Assembly: GCA_003427395.1 (NCBI GenBank)
Contig: BFEA01000528.1
Location: 984,107 to 1,012,182, forward strand
Reading direction: 5' to 3'
DNA: 28,076 nt
DNA from: Chara braunii
Taxonomy: Eukaryota; Streptophyta; Charophyceae; Charales; Characeae
Under the pieces are notes generated by a model. That model ran no database searches, was not told the origin of the DNA, and worked only from the letters and a program-made list of their open reading frames with translations. Below, piece by piece: positions 20,186 through 28,053 of the stretch; within the stretch, counting starts at the first letter, position 1; each line of letters starts with the position of its first letter. The translations under genes were made by a program, and so were the position numbers.

Positions 20186-20660
20186 TCACTGCTTCTTCTC
20201 CTTCAATCTCTCTCGAAGACCCTTCCTACTTCTCTTTGAGCTACAAGGTTTATCACGGACATTCAAGGAAGCCCCACTGGTCCTAATGTAGAACTTTTCC
20301 ACGCCCAGCATATCCTCGTTCCTGCACACATGTATTGGAATAGCAACATATTGATTCACACCACACCTTCTTAGCCACCGGTATAGTTTCTCATTTTGAC
20401 CTCCTTTACTAACCAGGGAGGGATTAAATACCCTATAAATGTGTTCACTCCATCGTGTGTGAAGGTCTTTCGTCATACTTCCAATATATGTATGCCTACA
20501 CCAGGGCGAAATAATCACATACACTAGGGGACCATTACATCGATCCAAACCATAACCTCGCGAAAGAAGAGAAGTAAAGCAGTTAATAAACTTCGCCGCC
20601 CAAGGTATTTGACCAGCCAAAGTCAAACCAATCACCGTCAAGCACAGCAAAGAGTTCAAA
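20186..20660 (-). pseudogene. GIY-YIG endonuclease domain of the Penelope-like element
   Basis: The domain spans about 20530-20250. It reads VYVIISPWCRHTYIG (the GIY...YIG strands), then RWSEH with the catalytic Arg, then VEKFYI with the metal-binding Glu and the LN pair near the end. These are the family's key residues in the right order, and the tail is Lys/Arg-rich (KRSRKGLRERLKEKK). In PLEs this nuclease nicks the target to prime reverse transcription. Its position before the RT is the permuted arrangement. The start is lost: upstream of about 20600 the open frame runs into the antisense of the plus-strand LINE. The exact PLE/LINE junction (20600-20670) is uncertain. Confidence 0.75.
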
Positions 20661-21441
20661 TAACGGCATCGCCTCGCTGCAATGGCAGATTGAGCACCGA
20701 TGCCTGCCAACAAATGATTGGCTGATCGCAAGAACAAACTTAGAACAGAGAGGGCTAGCCCTCCCCTGGTGTAGGCTCTGCACCAATGCGTTCCCCTCCA
20801 GGAAAGTGCCAGAAACAATTGAGCACATTTTTCTTCAATGCCCTGGAGCAGTGTGGCTGTGGAGATGGTGGGATAGAATCTGGGATCAACTAGAAACCCA
20901 GATCCGGTGGCCGTGGGATTGGAAAGCCTTGCTATGTGAAGCCTACCCTTACGACCAACTCGATGACTTAACCAGCAATATGTTCAAACTGAGCCGCATG
21001 GCGGTGCTCTAGGCCCTCTGGCGGCGGCGTTGTACATATGAAATGGAAAGAGCACGACTGGAAGGCCCAGAGTTCACGGAAAGCATACAACAACAGATCC
21101 AAACCAAAATCTCAGAAAAATGGGAGAAAGTCAGGGTGCAGATCCAGCTACTACACTCACCAAAAGACATCCAACAAAGCCTGAGCTGGCTTGGAGGGGA
21201 CAACGGGGGGAGGATTGGGGAAGTTGAATGGAAAGGCGGCCAAAATGACCTCGGGGAAGGACAAGAGAGGTGGGATCTAGTAAGGGACTATCGGCTCGTC
21301 TTTCATGAGTGGACTAAGATCGACACAACAATTCCCATGAGACCTAGTGAAGACTTCCCTGATCCCTTCCCCCCCCTTCAAATTGTTTGGTTGGACTGGA
21401 CTGGTATGGGCGAGATTGAGGACTCCAGGGAGGGTGATTGA
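20661..21441 (+). pseudogene. LINE ORF2 C-terminal fragment (zinc finger to stop)
   Basis: It begins with SLQWQIEHRCLPTNDWLIAR, which aligns with LQWQIIHRCLPTPDWLVSR of the large LINE. It continues through a zinc finger with WCRLC and ETIEHIFLQC, then WLWRWWDRIW. A single in-frame TAG at 21010-21012 interrupts it; the frame then runs to a stop at 21441. The tail after the zinc finger is diverged and acidic, without the Pro-rich end of the large LINE, so this is a related but different subfamily. Confidence 0.8.
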
Positions 21442-21925
21442 AATCCACTTAAATCTCGAGATGGTTGAGTCTGACCAATTTTCATCCCAGTTCGCTGGCT
21501 GATCTGCAATGCTTCGATCCCTTCCCTTCGCTCGTTACCCTTAGCCACGGTGGGAGAACAGTGGTATGGAGGAGGGGGTTCGTAGTAGGCCCATCCTGCA
21601 GAATGAGGGGCTGGGGGAGGGGGAGGAACAGGAAAAGTTGGTCCTCCCCTCCCACGATTGGAACCCTCTACATTGCCTCTGATCATCCTCTGATATGGTT
21701 TCAAAAAGCACAGTACTTGGGAAGAGACAGTTCAGATTGGGGCTGGCGGGGGGAGGGAGGTACTAGTGTGTTACAGTAGGTATTTGGTGCCGGTTCCAAG
21801 GTGAAGAGGTTCCCCCCTCCCCTCCTTCCTGCTCAGTCAATCCCCTGGATGCCAGGGTAATCAATGCTGGCAGGACTCCCCCACAACGGTTCTTCATTTG
21901 ACATACTGCAAATTCAATCTGTATA

Positions 21926-21979
21926 TGGGACGCTGGGCCCGATTCCCAGCAGGTGATGCTCCCCACCAATAGATGGAGC
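21926..21979 (+). other. LINE 3' double stem-loop, copy 3
   Basis: TGGGACG then CTGGG-(7)-CCCAG and GCTCC-(12)-GGAGC, in the 3' UTR of the plus-strand LINE, about 65 nt before its A tail. Confidence 0.6.
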
Positions 21980-22043
21980 CTCACCCCAGGGTTAGTGGTG
22001 TCTGCTCTTACCAGCACCACTAACACTGGTGGGGGTGTTTTTC

Positions 22044-22074
<31 letters not shown>

Positions 22075-22077
22075 TCT

Positions 22078-22135
22078 CGGTAGACAAACCATGAATATTA
22101 GCACAGTGTCTCACAAGTTTCCATAAGTAAGTCGC
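22078..22135 (-). pseudogene. Short PLE remnant beside the LINE insertion
   Basis: Between the gag-like stop and the LINE A tail the minus strand stays open as YLWKLVRHCANIHGLSTER. This would be linker sequence leading to the endonuclease before the LINE inserted. Assignment rests on position only. Confidence 0.3.
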
Positions 22136-22149
22136 GCCGGGGACAGACC

Positions 22150-23664
22150 CTAAGAAGTGCTGGCGTCTGCCCCGTCGAACTTACCAAGGTCTACACTCTG
22201 TCCGTCCTCTGTTTCGGTAAGGTCTTTGATTACGACGCCTTTCTGGTTACCTGGTGGTATCTCGTCACATGCCCTCTGTGTCCGTAGCTGCGCTATTTCT
22301 TCTTTGGACTTGTCTAGAGTGGTATAAGTAACACCTTCTTCACCACAAATGGCCAACACAGCGTCTTTCTTTAACGGTTTCAGGTTACGCCTACAGCCTT
22401 GCAAAAAAGCTTCCCGATCGTTGACAAGTGCCTCCTTGCGAGCCGGGGCAGCAACACTCTTCCCTTTGTCGGGCATCCAGCTGCTTCCCGATCGTCGACA
22501 AGTGCCTCCTTGCTAGCCGGGGCAGCAACACTCTTCCCTTTGTCAGGGCATCCAGCCGCTTCTTCCACAGCAGCCTCCAGGCGTTGTTGCAGGTCGGTGG
22601 CGGCTGACTTCCGCTGCTTTTCTTTAGTTCTTGACGCTTTCAATTTTTCAGCTGAAGCCACCTGCACCTTACTCCATGCCTCCTTCAATCTCTCGATCTC
22701 CTTATCCTTTTCTTCTCTCATCCTCTCATTCTCTTGTTCCGCCTCACGTCTTCTGTTAAACTCTTGAATCCTCATTTGCTTCAGAATGTCCACTTCTTCC
22801 ATGTGTCCTGCCACCAACTCGCTATAGTCCTCCACATGTTTCTTCCTAGTATTTCGCTGGAGTCACAATAGGAGCACATCTCGGTCTTGTCCGGAATCGG
22901 GGACTTGGTGTCACCCCAATAGCGATGCTCCCACGTTCGTTACCAGGGCGCTGTGCTTCCAGTTTCCATCCTTCGGCCTCTCTGACTGCCTCCTCGGGAT
23001 CCGCTTCAAGGTGAGAACCTGATCTCCTAGAGCAGTAATCGGTCGTTCATTGGCCTCTTGGCCTGCATCTTCGCTTCGTCAAACTCATGCTGGAGGGGCA
23101 CGGAAATCTCAGATGCATTTACTGTGGCCATAGCTGGTTGAATAACAACGCTCTTCATCTTCTTGAGCTTATCAACTTCTTCCCTTAACTTTGCCACCTC
23201 ACAAACTTCATTCTTCTTCAAAATCTGAGCTGCACCAACACCATTGAGCCTTGAACTAATCAGTTCCCCAATTTGCTTATAATGTTCCTCCCGATCCTTC
23301 TTATCCCGCTGTCTCCTGTTGTCTTCTTCCTTCTCTCGCTTTGCTTTCTCTTCTTCATCAGATTTCTTTTTCTCACGTTCTTCTTCGGCTTCATGGCGCA
23401 GCTTCATTTTTGCGATGGTCTCCTCCAATGACTCGATAAATTTGGTATTACTTGGACCTGCCCACCCTCCTCGATTGTACTGCGCACTAGAGAAATTATT
23501 ATTATGGCTGGGAAAGTGAGGAGACGTTGGGTAGGAACAGGGACAATCGCTGTGGTGGGATTAGAGACGGGCGCCTGCCGTGGAGGATGAGGTCAGAACC
23601 TCTAAATGTGGCCACCCTGACCACAGTTATAACAGGAACGGACAAAGTTATTATTGGTAGCCAT
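22150..23664 (-). pseudogene. Gag-like zinc-knuckle / coiled-coil ORF of the Penelope-like element
   Basis: The ATG at 23664 begins MATNNNFVRSCYNCGQGGHI, a CCHC knuckle (CX2CX4HX4C) whose last Cys codon is TGA and which also has a TAG two residues earlier. After a frameshift the protein continues through SNTKFIESLEETIAKMKLR and a long Glu/Lys/Arg-rich coiled coil (about 23428-23027). A linker includes WKLEAQRPGNERGSIAIG (about 22960-22900). A second coiled coil spans 22835-22560, and the C-terminal part reads KKDAVLAICGEEGVTYTTL (22380-22310). The zinc knuckle suggests nucleic-acid binding, as in gag-type ORF1 proteins. At least three frameshifts and several stops make it a pseudogene. It lies directly after the 5' pLTR and before the endonuclease, so I assign it to the PLE; that link is inference. 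Confidence 0.6.
22411..22559. repeat. Tandem duplication (74/75 bp) inside the gag-like ORF
   Basis: TTCCCGATCGTTGACAAGTG at 22411 recurs as TTCCCGATCGTCGACAAGTG at 22485, and the whole unit is repeated. The unit length is not a multiple of three, so the duplication itself shifts the frame. Confidence 0.85.
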
Positions 23665-23753
23665 GGCGACTGCAATCAAGCGAAATAAGGCACTCGAAGC
23701 CACTCAGTAGTAGTATGACCTCTACACCGATTACTTTGTGGGGAGAAGTTGCC

Positions 23754-24002
23754 GGATGACAAATAGGCTTGAAACAGTAAGCATCAGCACACCAATTACA
23801 AGAGCTCAGACAGAACTGGACCAGACAGAGGGGAGGAAAAAAAGCACGAAATCTCAACACCATGACTCGAAGCGGGAGGAGGAAGATGAAGGAGGAGGAA
23901 GAGAACGGCTACTCCGGATGATAGTTGAAAAAAAATCCCCAACGCGACTTTGTTCCGAAAAAATGATAGAGTGGCAAAACAGCGGAACGTACAGCGAGTG
24001 AC
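23754..24002 (-). repeat. 5' pLTR of the Penelope-like element
   Basis: This 249-bp segment is about 94% identical to 6316-6561 in the same orientation (about 13 substitutions and 3 small indels). On minus, homology starts at GTCACTCGCTGTACGTTCCG, that is, at the predicted hammerhead cleavage site of the other copy, and ends at GCCTATTTGTCATCC. It lies about 90 bp before the gag-like ATG and so forms the 5' untranslated leader. The plus-strand 82-codon open frame (23757-24001) is probably fortuitous. Confidence 0.75.
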
Positions 24003-25305
24003 AAGACGTTGTGTACAAGCTGTTGTCTGAGCTGGCCTTGTCCTTTTTTTTAGCGGATTGTGGCAACTGCAAGGAATATGAGCTATAGCGAGATGACTAT
24101 ATCCAGAATACACAATCAAATTGAAAGCCAGATAGTATCACAGTGTACAGAAAGCAGAAATGCACCAATATAACACCAATGAAGAATCGTAACACTGAAA
24201 ACCAATGTCAATGAGAGCTTGCTCTCGCCACCACCAACATGAGTGTCCAGGCCCTTCTCCCTACTTGGCGCTCNGCGCCCAGCCTACTTCCTACACAGCT
24301 ACTGTCTGCCTACTAATTGACAATGCAACTGTTGACGTCAGCAGCCCACGAAGTACTTGAAGATGTCGCCCAATGCAGACCATCGCCAATACCAGGTATG
24401 TGCCCTCACATCATCATCATCATCATCCTTCTCTCTTTCCCTCGTCTTACACCCACGTCTTCCCTCTGTACACCCGAAGACCACCCCTGCGCCTCACTGT
24501 AGTCCAGGCCCATCCAGCTATGGAGGCTGGATATTGGCACTGCCCTCAGCAGCGCCCTGCTTCCTGCACGACTGCACGCGCGCAGCACCTTGCCCTTAGC
24601 GCTAAGCAGCCCGCGAGCAATAGCACCAGCAGTGCTGCCGCAGCATCTGGCTAGTGCCTGAATGAGCGCCCAGGCAGCGAGCTCTTTCCTATATGGAGAG
24701 AGCCTGCCTCCCCCGGCGGCCTGGCTGGCCTGGGTCCCTGCCCCGAAGCTTCCGGTAGGCCCCAGGAGGCTGTGCCTCTGTTGCAGCTGCTGGGCCTCCT
24801 TCGGTTGGGCCTCCCAACTGTCTGTGTATGAGGCTCCGATTCTTGCCCGGGGCCTGCATTTCAGGAAAAGCCTGGAAGGCCGTGGAATGTCTTTGCTGCT
24901 CGGCCTGTGTTTCCCTCAACCAACTGGCGCGTCACAACTGCCTGGACCCCAAATACAAAATTGACAGCAGACGGCCTCTCGAGATTGTTAGGCCCGCCTT
25001 CACTTAGGGGGGGCACTTCTGTAAACAGGGCCCCTTAGGCCTGCCAAGGACCCAGATCCTCGCACAACTATGCGCTTTGTCATAACAATTCTTCACCCAC
25101 GTCTGTGTATTAGATTTTTCTGAGCGTCGGCCTTGTCCTTTTTTTTTTTTTTTAATTTGAAGCTGTTGTCTATAAGTTTTGACGACCTTGACAAGACGTT
25201 GTGTATAAGCTGTGTCCATGTGTTGTTTATTGTCCGAACGATCGTCCACTGTCGGAATGAATGGTGTGGTTGGTCCGTCAACCTAACTTGGTTGTCTCAT
25301 CTTCC
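24003..25305. other. Intron segment between the PLE and the U2 pseudogene; no gene recognised
   Basis: It contains a GC-rich stretch (24500-24960) with long plus frames (24662-24964) lacking any known motif, one N at 24274 and a T run at 25139-25153. A 22-bp word (ACAAGACGTTGTGTACAAGC at 24001) recurs with one change at about 25190. The word GGCCTTGTCC followed by T runs also occurs twice (about 24034 and 25129), suggesting two fragments of one unknown repeat. Confidence 0.35.
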
Positions 25306-25419
25306 TTTTTTCTTTTTCTTTTTCTTTTTTTTTTGGGCCCCAATGGACCACGGATCAGATGTGAAACTGATCAGAACAGATTCTACACTTGATCTTAGCC
25401 AAAAGGTGGAGAAAGGTAT
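25306..25419 (-). pseudogene. U2 snRNA retropseudogene with A-rich tail
   Basis: On minus, from 25419, it begins ATACCTTTCTCCACCTTTTG and GCTAAGATCAAGTGTAGAAT, the 5' end of plant U2, through stem IIa and into stem IIb (GTGGTCCATTGGGGCCC). It stops at nucleotide 85 and continues as an A-rich tail (25334-25306). Changes from U2 include CGG to CCA near nucleotide 12 and GUAGUA to GUAGAA in the branch-point-pairing element. The Sm site and all 3' domains are missing, so it cannot be a functional snRNA. The oligo(A) end fits LINE-mediated retroposition of a truncated U2 RNA. Confidence 0.88.
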
Positions 25420-25575
25420 TGTGACTATCATCCCATCTTCTCAACATCGACTTCAATGCTAGTGATAATCATTGCTGAAAAAAACACAAGACTTAAATAA
25501 ATTATTGAGATAATGATTGCTTATTTACTGCTGTGCTTTATGTTTTGATGTCTCTTGTGCGCTGGCCATTAATAG

Positions 25576-25658
25576 AAACATCCCTTGCAAAATGTGAGAT
25601 GAACGCATTAATGACCACATATCAGGTGAATGCGGCGGGACCGCTGCTTGTGGCCAAG
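25576..25658 (+). CDS. Next internal exon of the same SDR gene
   Basis: This 83-bp exon completes the Glu codon left open at 1471 and encodes ETSLAKCEMNALMTTYQVNA then AGPLLVAK. The VNxxGPLL signature is typical of the helix following the active-site strand in sniffer/CsgA-like SDRs. The acceptor is the AG at 25574-25575, preceded by a T-rich stretch (ttttgatgtctcttgtgcg). The proposed donor is AAG/GTCGGG at 25659, which is weaker than consensus. The exon ends in phase 0. The catalytic YxxxK exon should lie downstream; no convincing next exon was found in 25659-28076, so another long intron begins here. The phase match, the residue-by-residue continuity with the first exon and the family motif together make the pairing strong. 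Confidence 0.8.
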
Positions 25659-25826
25659 GTCGGGTTACTCTGTTCTGGACACTTTTTTCAAAATACATGT
25701 TTTTATTTATTTTTATTTTTTTTCAAAATTAAAATGTGATTTCTTTTTCACTCTGTTTGCTTACTCTGTTCCAGACGCTTTTTTTTAATATTTTATTTTC
25801 AATTTTTAATATGCTTTAGGGGCGAG

Positions 25827-25985
25827 GTCCCACTGGCCCAGAGGACTGGATTAAATGCCTGAATCTGGACGTGTTTGTACTATGTAGAGAAGTGCAAGAA
25901 ATCACAATTGATCTCCTTTTCTGCATCTCTGCATAAAACACATCCAGATTCAGGAGCTTCATCCAATCCTCTTTGCAAGTGGGAC
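25827..25985. mobile_element. MITE-like foldback element, family 1 copy B
   Basis: The ends are GTCCCACT/AGTGGGAC (extended by AG/CT). The subterminal CCTGAATCTGGACGTGTTT is inverted at the right end as AAAACACATCCAGATTCAGG. It is the same family as 1886-2035. Confidence 0.72.
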
Positions 25986-26206
25986 CTTCGTCCAGGTCTT
26001 GTTCCCAGATTTCGTTCAATCTCGGGAACTGATATCCTGATGCTATTTTCTTTTTGCATGTTTATAAGCCGCCTCATGCACGCTTAACTCATTCTTCCCA
26101 TTTTGAAAACAAGTGGACCCGCCGCGGCTCCGCCCACGGCCCCAGAGAGTTGTTGTGTGCCAAAGAAGGATACAATGGGAAGATGCACCGTGAGAGAGCA
26201 GGAAAA

Positions 26207-26235
26207 NAAAANAACNNCCCCCNCCCCCNCCCCNC

Positions 26236-26236
<1 letters not shown>
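26207..26236. other. Ambiguous bases beside a long A run
   Basis: About ten N bases within a C-rich run are followed by about 31 A (26237-26267). Sequence quality is poor here, so frames crossing it are meaningless. Confidence 0.95.
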
Positions 26237-26269
<33 letters not shown>

Positions 26270-26300
26270 AAACACCCTGAATTGAGGCCACGTGCACTCC

Positions 26301-26331
26301 CTCTTCTTCTTCTTCTTCTTCTTCTTCTTCT
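26301..26331. repeat. (CTT)n microsatellite
   Basis: About ten TTC units, giving poly-Leu or poly-Arg frames. Confidence 0.95.
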
Positions 26332-26409
26332 ACTTTTTTTTTCCTTTTTTTCGTTTTTCACCAAGAAGATGTGACTGCAGGGAATGATGCAGGCAGGCTC
26401 CCCTACCTT

Positions 26410-26505
26410 CTTCCCCCGAACATAACCTACCCCCATCTTGACTGCATCGGACTGGAAATCTAGCTTTTATACACTCAGAACGAGGGTGTGTTGTGTTCGG
26501 GGGAA
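26410..26505. mobile_element. 96-bp terminal-inverted-repeat element, family 2 copy B
   Basis: The left end is CTTCCCCCGAACATAACCTAC and the right end GTGTGTTGTGTTCGGGGGAA. The core is closely similar to copy A (TTGACTGCATCGGACTGGAA; TATACACTCAGAACGAGG). Confidence 0.72.
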
Positions 26506-26526
26506 ATGGAAGTGCCTGTTCCTGGT

Positions 26527-26580
26527 GCTCCAGTCTATTGGTGAGAAGCGGCACGTGCCAGAAAACGGGTCCAGCGTCCC
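26527..26580 (-). other. LINE 3' double stem-loop, copy 4 (decayed)
   Basis: GGGACG and the second hairpin GCTTC-(13)-GGAGC are kept. The first hairpin is disrupted (CTGGA with TCTGG). Confidence 0.5.
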
Positions 26581-26811
26581 ATTTGAGTACATTGCATACG
26601 TTGAATACAGTCATGTTGCCAGCATTGACTACTCCCCCAGGAGCCTGGGGGGTTAATTGACCAGCTAATGAATACGATTGAGGCACTGCCTCTTCCTCTT
26701 CCGTGCTGCTCCAGGACGCCAGAACTGTCTGTGTCTTGCTGGCAAGCCTCTCTCTTGGAAACATCCTCCAATATCCGTATGTGAGCAGGGTGCCAGCCGT
26801 TGTCTCTCCTG

Positions 26812-26966
26812 GGGCGCACCAGAGGGGAGCCCCGGGTGCCATCATTGCGTGAGGGGCGCACCAGAGGGGAGCCCCGGGTGCCATCATTGCGTGTGGGGTG
26901 CACCAGAGGGGAGCCCCGGGTGCCATCATTGCGTGTGGGGCGCACCAGAGGGGAGCCCCGGGTGCT
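26812..26966. repeat. 42-bp minisatellite
   Basis: Three full units and one partial unit, nearly identical, each beginning GGGCGCACCAGAGGGGAGCC. The period is a multiple of three, so repeated peptides appear in several frames on both strands. They are not evidence of a gene. Confidence 0.95.
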
Positions 26967-27203
26967 ACCTGCTTGGAGTTTGTTCTATAAGGATTTCGGC
27001 TAGGGAAAGGGGAGGGGAGGAGGGGGGGGGAGGGAAGGGGGGGGAGAATCAGAAGGGGGCCGCAGTGGGAAGGAGGGTTCAGTCATTCAATGTGTATCCA
27101 ATCTTTGAACACTTGATAGTAATCCCTCATACCCTCCAAGTCCTGTTGTCCGCCTGCTCTATCCCCACTCTACTCCACTCCAGTCCACTCCTGCTATGCA
27201 ACC
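26967..27203. other. G-rich then mixed stretch; no gene seen
   Basis: A G-rich run (about 27002-27050) is followed by unique DNA with imperfect CTCCACTCCAGTCCACTCC repeats near 27175. Confidence 0.4.
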
Positions 27204-27301
27204 TTTTTTTTTTTTTTTTTTGGGAACAAAACAGGCCTGCTCAGGGTACTTGGTTGGGGGGTTGATAAGAGCAGCCACCCCTAGTAGGCCCGGTGCCGGC
27301 C

Positions 27302-27354
27302 ACTCCCTCTATTGGTGGGGAGCTTCACCTGCTGGAAATCGGGTCCAGCGTCCC
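27302..27354 (-). other. LINE 3' double stem-loop, copy 5
   Basis: CTGGA-(7)-TCCAG, an A-U pair where other copies have G-C, followed by GCTCC-(12)-GGAGT. Confidence 0.6.
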
Positions 27355-27589
27355 ATGTGAACAATCTGAATAGTCATTGAACAGAGTTGGGATACCATTG
27401 GAGCCTGTTGACTGGGGTTTCTGCAGCCTTGACTGCTTGTGACCCTGAGGCTCTTTTCTCCTACCCATGGGGGAAGCCCGTACGTCTTCCCCTTTTGACT
27501 GGGCGACCTTCTTTTTCCCCTCCCAACCATTCTGTGCAGAAAGTAGTGATTGGCCCTCTGACATTCCCTACCTGCTTGTATAGGCCCAA

Positions 27590-27909
27590 CTATGGCTTCA
27601 AGGCGAGCCATCTCCGTGTTATATCCGGATTCACTTGCAGTTGAATTTGCCCCGTGATTTCCACTCCATCTATCCTCACCTTTTCTATGGCCAGAAGGCA
27701 CCTCTGCCACCGAAGTACCCCCCAAACCGCCCTCCTTCCAAGTCTATACATATTCCCCACAAAGGCTGCAGCTTGGCAAGGATCGCCCGCCATGACCAGG
27801 GCCAGGGGAGGTTAGCCACCATTTTTTGCCAGATGCGGTCCCACCACCTCCAGGTGAATTGTGCAATCAGGCACTGCATGAAGATATGCTCAATTGTCTC
27901 TCCCCTCAA
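27590..27909 (-). pseudogene. LINE ORF2 zinc-finger fragment
   Basis: GETIEHIFMQCLIAQFTWRW and WDRIWQKM match the zinc-finger region of the other two LINEs (ETIEHIFLQC; LEHCLLACP). After a frameshift near 27770 the frame runs on to 27590. The upstream Cys pair is not clear, so the fragment is truncated within the finger. Confidence 0.7.
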
Positions 27910-27972
27910 GTGCAGCTCTCTGTCTCTCTCCCTCTCTGAAAAGGGGTGCTGTGCAGGAAGAGGTGCACACCC

Positions 27973-28048
27973 GGGCCAAAAACAAAATCAGTAGGTCGGG
28001 GTGTGGCGATGGGCCAAAAACAAAATCAGTAGGTCAGGGCGTGGCGAT
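27973..28048. repeat. Tandem duplication, 38-bp unit
   Basis: GGGCCAAAAACAAAATCAGT is repeated at an exact 38-bp spacing with two substitutions. Confidence 0.9.
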
Positions 28049-28053
28049 GCGCA

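Larger units (their letters stand above)
20661..22071 (+). mobile_element. 5'-truncated LINE inserted in the Penelope-like element
   Basis: This is the 3' part of ORF2 followed by a 3' UTR with the double stem-loop (21926-21979) and a 28-nt A tail (22044-22071). It is the only LINE here in the same direction as the host gene. The 5' boundary lies about 20600-20670, where LINE homology begins; no clear TSD was found (the 3' flank reads TCCTCTCGGTAG). Confidence 0.75.
6316..24002 (-). mobile_element. Penelope-like element (permuted GIY-YIG-RT), split by two LINE insertions
   Basis: Read on minus, the element has a pLTR (24002-23754), a gag-like ORF from 23664, a GIY-YIG nuclease (to 20186), an RT in two pieces (20185-18443 and 7758-7080), a 3' region, a hammerhead-like core (6602-6559) and the second pLTR (6561-6316). 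Removing 7759-18451 rejoins the RT in frame. Removing the plus-strand LINE at about 20661-22071 brings the gag-like part next to the nuclease. Without insertions it would be about 5.6 kb. PLEs with an N-terminal GIY-YIG domain (Chlamys-type) are established in green algae and protists, and hammerhead motifs in pLTRs are a known PLE trait. The copy is dead: multiple stops, frameshifts, and loss of the RT motif C aspartates. The pLTRs differ at about 6% of sites, so the insertion is not recent. Confidence 0.75.
1472..25575 (+). other. Giant intron (24,104 bp) of the SDR gene
   Basis: It is defined by the GTGAGT donor at 1472 and the AG acceptor at 25574-25575; both flanking exons are in the same phase and the same protein family. 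The intron holds a Penelope-like element interrupted by two LINEs, several MITE-like elements, minisatellites, an interstitial telomere tract and a U2 retropseudogene. Most retroelements are antisense to the host gene. The alternative is an assembly artefact joining two copies of the gene, but the exact phase complementarity argues against it. Confidence 0.72.
26333..26650 (-). mobile_element. Decayed LINE 3' end carrying a MITE
   Basis: On minus, sequence similar to other LINE 3' UTRs (GTAGTCAATGCTGGCAACAT) leads into the stem-loop module (26580-26527). The 96-bp inverted-repeat element (26505-26410) then interrupts it before an A-rich end (about 26355-26333). The order suggests the MITE inserted into an older LINE tail. 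Confidence 0.5.
27204..27909 (-). mobile_element. 5'-truncated LINE 3' end in the downstream intron
   Basis: The zinc-finger end of ORF2 is followed by a 3' UTR, the stem-loop module (27354-27302) and an 18-nt A tail (27221-27204). The 5' limit may extend to about 27960. Confidence 0.75.

Noticed and set aside
20186-23620. In-frame TGA codons (knuckle Cys position; end of the GIY-YIG part) as possible selenocysteine codons
   Set aside because: Some animal permuted PLEs use selenocysteine, but here TAG stops and frameshifts are mixed in and no SECIS-like element was identified; decay is simpler.
23754-24002. 82-codon plus-strand open frame repeated near 6.3 kb as a possible gene
   Set aside because: Both copies lie in the PLE terminal repeats, the copy at 6.3 kb is frameshifted, and the coding direction of the element is opposite.
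24662-24964. 100-codon GC-rich open frame as a host gene
   Set aside because: No motif, no splice or start context, and an overlapping antisense open frame of similar length.
25335-25419. Functional U2 snRNA gene
   Set aside because: The branch-recognition sequence is altered, the 3' half and Sm site are missing, and an A-rich tail is attached.
26812-26966. CRISPR-like array
   Set aside because: Units are directly adjacent with no variable spacers; the genome is eukaryotic.
26678-27265. 195-codon open frame with repeated APEGSPGCHHC-like peptides
   Set aside because: It arises from the 42-bp minisatellite and is mirrored by equally long antisense frames.
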